Assembly (NCBI GenBank): GCA_031288095.1
Contig: JAITSB010000077.1
Span: forward strand, 1-33,643
Length of the DNA: 33,643 nt
Direction: 5' to 3'
Origin: Candidatus Opitulatrix roisinitermitis
GTDB taxonomy: Bacteria > Actinomycetota > Actinomycetes > Actinomycetales > Bifidobacteriaceae
Below the pieces are notes generated by a model, which saw only the letters and a program-made list of their open reading frames with translations, was not told the origin of the DNA and did no database searches. The translations under genes were made by a program, and so were the position numbers. How positions within the stretch are numbered: position 1 is the stretch's first letter; each line of letters begins with the position of its first letter. This document shows, piece by piece, positions 1 through 8,340 of the stretch.

Positions 1-609
1 ACGTCTATCAAGTTCTAACTGTGTTTCGCCAGGCCCTCTAGAGCCCATGCCAGAAGATGAACTGCCCACTTGACCGCCAGCCTGCCGGCTCATAGACTGC
101 CCCCAACCGCGCAGTCTAGGCAATAAATATTGTAATTGAGCTAATTCCACTTGAGCTTTGCCCTCTTTAGATTTGGCATGCAAAGCAAAAATATCTAAAA
201 TTAGAGCAGTTCTGTCAATCACTTTAATTTGTAGTTCATTTTCAATAGCAATTCTTTGGGAAGGCAATAAATCGTTGTCAAACACCACAGTATCAGCCTT
301 TTGATCATAGGACAAATCTTTTAATTCACCTAATTTACCTTTTCCTATATAAAATTTTCTATCAGGCAAATTCCTGTGTATTAAAACAGTTCCTAAAACC
401 AAGGCTCCGGCTGTTTGGGCTAATTGTTCAAGCTCTTCTAAAGACTCTTGGCCTTCTGGCAAAGATATATTTCCCTTTGACCAAACGCCAACTAATATAA
501 CTTTTTCTAAACGAAGTTTTTGATATTCAACATCAACATCTCTTAAATCGCGAAATTGAGAAGCCTTTTTAAATTCTAAAAATTCTTGTCTTTGTTTTAA
601 TTCGCTCAT
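1..609 (-). CDS. hflX: GTPase HflX, N-terminal part (3' end truncated by window edge)
   Basis: Open frame from ATG at 609 to window edge; translation contains LGTVLIHRNLPDRKFYIGKGKLGEL, VVFDNDLLPSQ and QSMSRQAGG...GSRGPGETQLELDR, typical of HflX. Confidence 0.93.
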   Translation of the reverse strand, partial: MSELKQRQEFLEFKKASQFRDLRDVDVEYQKLRLEKVILVGVWSKGNISLPEGQESLEELEQLAQTAGALVLGTVLIHRNLPDRKFYIGKGKLGELKDLSYDQKADTVVFDNDLLPSQRIAIENELQIKVIDRTALILDIFALHAKSKEGKAQVELAQLQYLLPRLRGWGQSMSRQAGGQVGSSSSGMGSRGPGETQLELDRR

Positions 610-623
610 ATTTCCCCTTAATA

Positions 624-682
624 ATTCATATCAGTGATTCATATTAGCAATTCATAATTAACGATTCACACTAGCAATTCAC
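624..682. repeat. Five degenerate ~13-bp tandem units between phoH and hflX
   Basis: attcatatcagtg / attcatattagca / attcataattaacg / attcacactagca / attcac. Confidence 0.9.
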
Positions 683-688
683 AAAATT

Positions 689-1327
689 TTATATATTGTA
701 GGCCTTGATAATTTTTGAAACTAATTTATGTCTAACAACATCTTTAGCTGTCAAGTTAATAACGCTAATTCCTTCAATATTTTTTAGAATTTTTGAAGCT
801 TTTATAAGCCCGCTAGCTGACGGCTTTAATAAATCTATTTGTGTTAAATCACCTGTCACCACCATTTTTGAAGCTTCGCCTAAACGCGTTAAAAACATTT
901 TCATCTGTTCATTAGAGGTGTTTTGAGCTTCATCCAAAATAATAAAGGAATTATTCAAAGTTCGGCCTCTCATATACGCCAAAGGAGCAACTTCAATAAT
1001 ATTATTGTCAATTAATTTATTAACCGATTGTGGCTCAATTAACATATTTAAAGCATCGTATAAAGGCCGCAAATAAGGGTCTATTTTACTAGCCAAATCT
1101 CCTGGCAAAAAGCCTAATCTTTCGCCTGCTTCCACAGCTGGGCGCGTCAAAATTATTCGCTCGACTCTTTTTGATAAAAGCGCATCAACTGCTTTGCTCA
1201 TAGCCAAAAATGTTTTGCCTGTTCCTGCAGGCCCCACGCCAATGGTAATTACATTATTTTCTATAGAATCTAAATATTTTTGCTGACCTTCCGATTTAGC
1301 ACGGGCAACATAACGGCTTTTTTCCAA
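689..1327 (-). CDS. phoH: PhoH-like ATPase, core domain (TTG start)
   Basis: Walker [43 protein letters not shown]; short (212 aa). Confidence 0.93.
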   Translation of the reverse strand: MEKSRYVARAKSEGQQKYLDSIENNVITIGVGPAGTGKTFLAMSKAVDALLSKRVERIILTRPAVEAGERLGFLPGDLASKIDPYLRPLYDALNMLIEPQSVNKLIDNNIIEVAPLAYMRGRTLNNSFIILDEAQNTSNEQMKMFLTRLGEASKMVVTGDLTQIDLLKPSASGLIKASKILKNIEGISVINLTAKDVVRHKLVSKIIKAYNI

Positions 1328-1455
1328 ACTATTCTCCGTTCTTCAAAATTAGATTTATAAACTGCATACATATTCTATATTACCATTTAATATATATTAT
1401 CATTTAATTTTAACATTGCCAGAACTAGCCCCAGTCCCGTCAATTAACCAATTAA

Positions 1456-4400
1456 CTAAGCCTGCCCTTTGACTTTAATTCTAGAAACGTCACTAAGGCT
1501 GCTATTAGTAATTAAAAAAGTTCTAGAAGCAGAATTTTGTACCAAAATATAATGTTCATTCCAATGAGTATTTTGAAACATATTGATTTTGCTGGCTGTG
1601 GAAGCAGATAAATCAGTGCCTGACCAATCTATGTCTCCATTTAGTTTAGCGCCATTAAACATAAAATTCATATTTGTAGCTGCAGCTCCAAAGCCGCTAG
1701 TCCAAACAGGATTAGATTTTAAAGTGCTATAAGCAAAAAAGGCTTCCATATTAATAACAGAATCAATATTTAAATTAGTCAAATTAATTTCAATCCCAGC
1801 CGAGGCAGATAAATTACTAAAAAGCCAAGAGCTATTAGGGTTAGCTTGGACTTGTCCATTAGCTCCTATAACAATTTCTGTGCTGTTTTCCACACAGGCT
1901 AAAACTCCAAATTTGCCGTCGGAGGATACATCAAAAGGATTATTGCAAGTCGGCAAAGTATTTTGGAAAGTTATTTTAGTAATTTTGGCTCTTTCAGGAC
2001 TAGTTATGCCTAAAAAAGTGATTGGAATAAGGCTCTCAGACTTCAAAACTGAACCGGCTCCTTTGACTTTAATTCTGAAGATATCGCTAAGTCCGCTACC
2101 AGTAAGCAAAAAAGTTCTAGAAGCGGAATTTTGTACTAAAATATAGTGTCCACCCCAAACGGTATTTTGAAACATATTAGTTTTGCTAACCGTGGAAGCT
2201 GATAAATCAGTGCCTGACCAATCTATGTCTCCATCTAAAGTGGCGCCATTAAACATAGAATTCATATTCCTGGCTACAGCTCCAAATCTATCTGGCAAAA
2301 CAAGCCCATCTAAAAGTGTTGCTCCTCGAAACATATTCCCCATATTAGTTGCCACACTACCAAAATTAGTTGACCAAATTAAATCAGACTTTAATTTACT
2401 ATCCTCAAACATATCTGACATATTTGCAACAAAAGAAGTATTTAAATTAACTAAATTAATATCAACCCCAGCTGCTAAAGTTAAATTGGCGAATAAACTG
2501 CTGCTATCATCATTAGCTTCGACTTGACCATTTGCTCCTATAACAATTTCAGTGGAATTTTCCACACATGCTAAAACACCTGCTGTACCATCATCTGACA
2601 GATCAAAAGGTTCTGAACAGATGGGGAAAGAATTTTGAAAAGATATTTTAGTGATTTGAGCCCGAGTGGGGCTAGTTATTCCCAAAAAAGTTGTCGGATT
2701 AGCGATTTCAGACTTTAAAACTGAACTAGCTCCTCTAATTTTAATTCTAGAAGTATCACTAATATTGCTATTAGTGATTAAAAAAGTTCGGCTAGCTAAA
2801 TTTTGCACAAATATAAAGTGATTATTCCACACAGTGTCAGCAAACATATTGGTTTTGCTAGCCGTGGAAGCTGATAAATCAGTGTTCAACCAATCAATAT
2901 CGCCATTTAAGGTGGCGCCAGCAAACATAGCGTTCATATTGACAGCATTTTTAGCAAAATCTTTTTCAAAAGTCCTACTTTGAGCAAAAACTCTATTGGC
3001 AAACATATATGAGGTATTCTCTGAATTGACTCCAAAACCTTGCGGAAAAGCAAAATTATCTGGAATAGCGCTATTTGCAAAGTCTGAATCCGCTGCAAAT
3101 GCTGCATAAGTTGATATAGCATTCCCTGAATCTGAAAGAGTTGAGAAATCTAGACTTTGCAGAGCTGTTGTGGAAAGATTAGAAAAAAGACCATCTGCAC
3201 TATACGGATTGCCTCTCACCCCAAGCGGCTCACCAATAACAATTTCAGTGTTGTTTTTAACGCATCCTAAAATACTTCTGTTTTTGCTTGAAGAAACATC
3301 TGTTGGATTATCGCAAAGAGGCAAAGTCTCTACAAAACTAATTTTGGTTATATCTTTTCTATTTAAATTAGAAACATTTAAAAATTTAGCTGGCAAAACA
3401 AGATTCTCATTTGTTTCAATAGACTCCCTTGTTAAATAAGGCGTTATATTTAGAATATTGGCTAATCTTGCTAAAAATACTGCCATTTGTTCGCGACTAA
3501 CTCTTGTAGTTGGTTTATATGTTCTGTCAGGATAGCCTTTTGTCACATTATACTTCAAAAGCCAAGCAACCGCTTCAGCCTGACCATTAGCTCGCAAAAT
3601 TTGACTATCAGAAAACTTTTCCATATACGAATTTACTTCATCTGCACTCATAGAAGGCTGCCCAACATATTTATATATGAATTGAGCCATTTGTCCGCGG
3701 TTTACAACAACGTTAGGCCTATAAACAGTGTCGCCTTTTTTAGTACAAGTCTTGTCTGGTTTGCCTTTGGCTGTGCACATATAACCTGTTGTTATTCCAG
3801 CGGCTGAAAGCCAATCTATATCGGCCTTATTTTGTTCTTTATCAGTCACATCTTTAAATTTAATAGGCTGTCCGCTAACTCCGGGACCGCCGGCTAATCT
3901 TTTGAAAAAACTAGCCATTTGACGGCGGTTTACCGCTTTTCTAGGATTGTAGGTTGTGGGCGTGTAGCCTGTGGTTATTCCAAAAGCTGCTGCCCATTTG
4001 ATTTTAGCTTGGCTTTCAGCTTCTAAACCAGAAATGTCGGCAAAATTTATATTTGCAGAAGCCGCGCCCAGTGCTATTTGAGCAGGTTTGGACTTATCGG
4101 ATTCGGCTGCTGAGCTAGTTTGGCCATCTGGTGTTTGGGTATAAACCCTAGCTAAATAATTTCCAGTAAATTGATTTTGAAAAGTTTGTATTAAAACTAA
4201 TTTAGAAATATTTTGAGCAGTTTTGACTATTCGACCTATTTCATCCACTAATTCCACTTTATAAGTCCAATCACCAGACGGAGAAGGAGACGGGGCAGAC
4301 CAAGATATTTCCAAAGAATCGCCGTTTTGAGAAATCACAACATTTTTAGGTGCGGGAGGAACTTCATTTATGCTAGCTCTGTGAACATCGTTTGTATTAG

Positions 4401-4530
4401 CCGCGGCTAAAGGAGTTTGAAAACCTACACTGAGAGTTTGAAAACTCAAAGCCAAAACTAAAACAGCAATTACGTTAAACAACGAAATCGTTTTCATTTT
4501 ATTCTTACTTTTTTTTAATGTTTTTTTCAC
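1456..4530 (-). CDS. Secreted surface protein: signal peptide, FN3-like domain, three SLH repeats, three BspA-like (DUF285-type) modules
   Basis: Hydrophobic N-terminus; PPAPKNVVISQNGDSLEISWSAP (FN3-like); three SLH-type repeats (AAAFGITTGY.., LSAAGITTGY.., LLKYNVTKGY..); repeated NMxxMFxGATLxGDIDWSGTDLSAS. Confidence 0.85.
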   Translation of the reverse strand: MKKTLKKSKNKMKTISLFNVIAVLVLALSFQTLSVGFQTPLAAANTNDVHRASINEVPPAPKNVVISQNGDSLEISWSAPSPSPSGDWTYKVELVDEIGRIVKTAQNISKLVLIQTFQNQFTGNYLARVYTQTPDGQTSSAAESDKSKPAQIALGAASANINFADISGLEAESQAKIKWAAAFGITTGYTPTTYNPRKAVNRRQMASFFKRLAGGPGVSGQPIKFKDVTDKEQNKADIDWLSAAGITTGYMCTAKGKPDKTCTKKGDTVYRPNVVVNRGQMAQFIYKYVGQPSMSADEVNSYMEKFSDSQILRANGQAEAVAWLLKYNVTKGYPDRTYKPTTRVSREQMAVFLARLANILNITPYLTRESIETNENLVLPAKFLNVSNLNRKDITKISFVETLPLCDNPTDVSSSKNRSILGCVKNNTEIVIGEPLGVRGNPYSADGLFSNLSTTALQSLDFSTLSDSGNAISTYAAFAADSDFANSAIPDNFAFPQGFGVNSENTSYMFANRVFAQSRTFEKDFAKNAVNMNAMFAGATLNGDIDWLNTDLSASTASKTNMFADTVWNNHFIFVQNLASRTFLITNSNISDTSRIKIRGASSVLKSEIANPTTFLGITSPTRAQITKISFQNSFPICSEPFDLSDDGTAGVLACVENSTEIVIGANGQVEANDDSSSLFANLTLAAGVDINLVNLNTSFVANMSDMFEDSKLKSDLIWSTNFGSVATNMGNMFRGATLLDGLVLPDRFGAVARNMNSMFNGATLDGDIDWSGTDLSASTVSKTNMFQNTVWGGHYILVQNSASRTFLLTGSGLSDIFRIKVKGAGSVLKSESLIPITFLGITSPERAKITKITFQNTLPTCNNPFDVSSDGKFGVLACVENSTEIVIGANGQVQANPNSSWLFSNLSASAGIEINLTNLNIDSVINMEAFFAYSTLKSNPVWTSGFGAAATNMNFMFNGAKLNGDIDWSGTDLSASTASKINMFQNTHWNEHYILVQNSASRTFLITNSSLSDVSRIKVKGQA
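1465..3420 (-). repeat. Three long intragenic repeats encoding the BspA-like modules
   Basis: The string tttgactttaattct..aaaaaagttctagaag recurs in diverged form near 1465, 2060 and 2734; matching protein repeats ITKISFQNxxPxC...VENSTEIVIGANGQV. Confidence 0.75.
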
Positions 4531-4544
4531 AATTTTATGGCCTT

Positions 4545-4586
4545 ACTTTGACTACTTATAGTTTAACTTTGACTAATTACAGTTTA
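4545..4586. repeat. 21-bp tandem duplication upstream of the SLH/BspA-like gene
   Basis: actttgactacttatagttta / actttgactaattacagttta (2 mismatches). Confidence 0.9.
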
Positions 4587-4673
4587 ATATAAAAATTATA
4601 AAAAATATAGCAAAAAAACAATCACTTAAAAACAATACATTAGCAAAAATAGTATATTTGCTAGAATTGTTAT

Positions 4674-7289
4674 ATGGATAAACTAAGCTCTAAAAATGCC
4701 AGATTTTCCAAAACAGATTGGCTGGCGCTTTTAGTAATTGAATTTATTTGGGTTGCTATTTTTCTGGGAGTGTTTATTTTTAATGAAATATCTTTTGTCT
4801 ATACAACGAATTCATCTGATTTTATTTATCAGCATGTTCCTCTTATTGAAAATTTTAGACAACTTTTTTATAATAGTGCAAAATTAATACCTGAATTCAT
4901 ACCCAACCTAGGCGGCGGACAAGATGCCTTTAACTACACATATTACGGACTTTTTAACCCTCTAATACTTCCTTTTTTTGCTCTGCCTTGGCTTAGCGGC
5001 TACCATTATATGGTCATACTTATGGTAATAATCGCTTTATCCATTGGAGCTTTAACCTATTGGTGGCTAAAATCACGCTTTTCTTCCTGCTTTACTGCCA
5101 TTGCAACAACTTGTGTTTTATTCGCTTCTTGTATATATTACAATATTTGTTCACAATATATTTTTATAGATTATATACCTTTTTTGTTAATTTCATTAAT
5201 CGGCGTTGATAGATTAATCTACAAAAAAAAATTTCTAACACTAATCGTTGGAATCACATTAATTTCATTAACAAATTTCGTCAGTTTATTTCCTTGCTGT
5301 CTAATAATAGGCTTATGGACAATTTTTGTTTTTGCTGAAAAAAATGACACTCTAAAAAATAATGTTTTAAATATTAAACATCTTTTCTTATCGATAGGTC
5401 AAGTTATATTATGTGCTATAACAAGTTTTTGTCTAACAGCCTTTATTCTTTTCCCCACAGCTAACTGTGTTTTACAAACCAGATCAAATACCAAAACTTC
5501 TTTCAGCTTATTTGATCTATTTTTCCCTTCTTTATATTTTTTCCCAGCTTTAGGAAAAGGACTATATATCAATCGCCAAATTAATGACGTTTTTTCACTA
5601 GGTGTGGCTGCTATAAGTCTAATTTTTATTGCTATACTTCTATTTACTAAGGACAAAAAATTCCAAATTTTATCAGGCGGTTTTTTAATTTTATGTATAT
5701 TTCCTATCTTTGTCTATATATTAAATTTAGGACTTTATCTAGAAAACAGATTTCTTATGGCTTTTTTGCCAATTTTTGCTATTCTAATTGCTCAAGCTCT
5801 AAAAATTATATATAAAAATATCCCCGAAAAACTTTATTCTAATGAGATCAAATTTGCTAAAAAAATAAATAAAAAAGCATTTTTCTCTTTTATCGCTGCT
5901 TTTTTGTGTTTATCAACTGCCACATTCTCTATATATAGCGTTACTAGAAATTATTCCGATAGATTTCTTTTTTCTTCAAAACAAGCGGAAAATTTATCAA
6001 ACGACCTGCAAAAAACGGCTTGTGAAACGTTAACACAGCAAAATAACCCCATTTATCGTTCAACAATTTCAAATATAGGAATTAAACCACTAGTGGAAAA
6101 TTCCACATTTGTTGATCCAACTTATTATTACAATTCCATAAATAAAGTTATTTGCCCAAATTACTACACTGATTCAATATATACTTCATCAAATAATTCT
6201 AATTGGCAAAATTACCATATAAAAATGCTTTGGCAAAATCCCTTAACGGTATTTAGCCCGTGGGTTATCCATAACTCAAATTCCGTTTTTGCTAATACTT
6301 TATTAGGTCAGAAATACTTCCTTTTAGAAGAGTCTGACAATATAACTAATAGAACAGGCTATAAAAAAATTAACAATTATGTTTGGCAAAATGATCAAGT
6401 TTTTTCTATTGGTTATGCTAACAACAATTTATTTTCAAATATAGATAATATGACTGATATTGAACAAAAAGCTGCTTTAATTCAGGGGGTTTCTTTGCCA
6501 AATTTGCCAGATAACAATCTAAAATTGCCAAATACTAATAATTTTAACAATTTTGACTTAACAAACCTTTTTGCTGAACAGCAAAAAGGTTTGTCCGTTT
6601 TTAGACTAACAAACAAACTGCAAAAAACTTATAAGCTGCCTGAAAAATTGCATAATAAACTGATTTTCATAAAAATAAAGTTATCTGATATAGCCGCTCA
6701 ACAAAAAGATATGAGCGATAGAATAGTTATTAATAATATATCAACTAGTTTCTTGTCAAATCCTAGTTATAAATCTTCTGATACCCAGCTTAGATTTATA
6801 ATTTCTCCAGATGAGTTTCTATCAGACAAAGACAGCTTTTTAGAAAGCCTAAAAATTGAAATGTCTAAAGGGTCATATCCTATAGAATCTATTGAAGCTT
6901 TCACTATGCCCTTAGCTGATCTAGAAACCGCCTATCAAAAATTTGACCAAATGAATGTCACTCAATTTAGCACCGACGGCTTATTCGGCAATATAAATAT
7001 AACCAAGCCTAATTCTGTTATAGCTTTTTCGCTTGGCTTTGACCCAGCTTTTATTCTAAAAATTGACGGCCAGAAAACGCCAATATTCCAAGCCAACGGA
7101 GGAATAATTGGGGCGTTTATTAGCCAAGGTTATCACAATATAGAATTATCTTATTCAGCCCCCTATTATAAAACAGGAATTGCAATAAGTTCTATAACTC
7201 TAATGCTTTTGATTGGCAGCATAGTAACTAATAAAGTTCGGAATATTTATAAAATTAGACATGAATTTAAAACATCTTCTAAATATTGA
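4674..7289 (+). CDS. YfhO-family multi-pass membrane glycosyltransferase-like protein (paralog 1)
   Basis: 871 aa, many TM segments, SSDFIYQHVPLIENFRQ and FIPNLGGGQDAFNYTYYGLFNPLILPF near N-terminus, as in the YfhO/GT-C first loop. Confidence 0.78.
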   Translation: MDKLSSKNARFSKTDWLALLVIEFIWVAIFLGVFIFNEISFVYTTNSSDFIYQHVPLIENFRQLFYNSAKLIPEFIPNLGGGQDAFNYTYYGLFNPLILPFFALPWLSGYHYMVILMVIIALSIGALTYWWLKSRFSSCFTAIATTCVLFASCIYYNICSQYIFIDYIPFLLISLIGVDRLIYKKKFLTLIVGITLISLTNFVSLFPCCLIIGLWTIFVFAEKNDTLKNNVLNIKHLFLSIGQVILCAITSFCLTAFILFPTANCVLQTRSNTKTSFSLFDLFFPSLYFFPALGKGLYINRQINDVFSLGVAAISLIFIAILLFTKDKKFQILSGGFLILCIFPIFVYILNLGLYLENRFLMAFLPIFAILIAQALKIIYKNIPEKLYSNEIKFAKKINKKAFFSFIAAFLCLSTATFSIYSVTRNYSDRFLFSSKQAENLSNDLQKTACETLTQQNNPIYRSTISNIGIKPLVENSTFVDPTYYYNSINKVICPNYYTDSIYTSSNNSNWQNYHIKMLWQNPLTVFSPWVIHNSNSVFANTLLGQKYFLLEESDNITNRTGYKKINNYVWQNDQVFSIGYANNNLFSNIDNMTDIEQKAALIQGVSLPNLPDNNLKLPNTNNFNNFDLTNLFAEQQKGLSVFRLTNKLQKTYKLPEKLHNKLIFIKIKLSDIAAQQKDMSDRIVINNISTSFLSNPSYKSSDTQLRFIISPDEFLSDKDSFLESLKIEMSKGSYPIESIEAFTMPLADLETAYQKFDQMNVTQFSTDGLFGNINITKPNSVIAFSLGFDPAFILKIDGQKTPIFQANGGIIGAFISQGYHNIELSYSAPYYKTGIAISSITLMLLIGSIVTNKVRNIYKIRHEFKTSSKY

Positions 7290-7390
7290 CGTTAAAAACT
7301 AATAAACGTGTAAAATTAAAGTATAAATAAAATATGAATTATGTATATTGACCAATGAAACAATCGCTAATATTTGCAGAGAGATAAATT

Positions 7391-8335
7391 TTGAAAAAGA
7401 AAATAACTATTCTAATTCCGGCTCATAATGAAGAAAAAGTTTTGCCTCTTTTATTCAAAAGTTTAAAAGATTTAGAAAATAATAATAAAAATTTTAATTG
7501 GGAATTTTTATTTGTGGATGACGGCAGCCGTGATAAAACTCTTAAACTAATTACAGCAGAAACTAAAAAAAATAAGTCTATAAGCTATATAAGCCTATCC
7601 AGAAACTTTGGCAAAGAAATTGCTATTGCTGCTGGATTAGATAATTTTAAAGGCGACTGTTTAATAATTATGGATTCTGATTTACAGCATCCTCCCAAGC
7701 TCATTCCTGAAATGATAAAACTCTGGCAAAAAGGTTATAAAGATGTTTTTGCTAAAAGAAAACACCGCAAGGATGAAAGCATTTTGAAGAGAATTCCCAC
7801 AAATATTTATTATAGTATACTTCACCAATTCTCAAACATTCCCGTTCACGAAAATGCAGCTGATTTTAGATTGCTTGACAAAATTTGCGTAAAAGCTTTA
7901 CAAAAAATTCGTGAACAAAACCGCAGCACAAAAGCCTTATATTCTTGGATAGGCTTTAATAAAAAAGAAATAGAATATGAACCAGACCCCAGACAAAAAG
8001 GCGATTCCAAATATTCTTTTTTCAAATTGCTTAATTTAGCAATTGACGGAATAACTAGTTTCACAATTTCGCCTTTAAGAATTTCCACTGTTTTAGGATT
8101 TATTAGCTGTTTTATAAGTTTAATCTATTTACTCGTTTGGGTGATAATTCGCACAATTATTATGGGAATAGATTCACACGGCTGGGCCAGCACCATGTCT
8201 TTTATTCTATTTTTTGGTTCTATACAATTAATTAGTTTAGGTATTATAGGCGAATATTTAGGGAGAATTTTTATTGAAACTAAAAACCGACCGCTCTATT
8301 TTATCCGAGATGCCCACTTTATAAAAAGACACTAG
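7391..8335 (+). CDS. GtrB/CsbB-type polyprenyl-phosphate glycosyltransferase (GT2) with C-terminal TM helices (TTG start)
   Basis: ILIPAHNEEKVLP, FVDDGSRDKT, SLSRNFGKEIAIAAGLD, MDSDLQHPP, two C-terminal TM segments, IIGEYLGRIFIETKNRPLYFI. Confidence 0.92.
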   Translation: MKKKITILIPAHNEEKVLPLLFKSLKDLENNNKNFNWEFLFVDDGSRDKTLKLITAETKKNKSISYISLSRNFGKEIAIAAGLDNFKGDCLIIMDSDLQHPPKLIPEMIKLWQKGYKDVFAKRKHRKDESILKRIPTNIYYSILHQFSNIPVHENAADFRLLDKICVKALQKIREQNRSTKALYSWIGFNKKEIEYEPDPRQKGDSKYSFFKLLNLAIDGITSFTISPLRISTVLGFISCFISLIYLLVWVIIRTIIMGIDSHGWASTMSFILFFGSIQLISLGIIGEYLGRIFIETKNRPLYFIRDAHFIKRH

Positions 8336-8340
8336 TTTTT

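Noticed and set aside
1880-3807. Plus-strand ORFs of 88-114 aa and a minus 62-aa ORF inside the SLH/BspA gene
   Set aside because: Antisense or off-frame to a clear 1024-aa CDS with recognisable domains.
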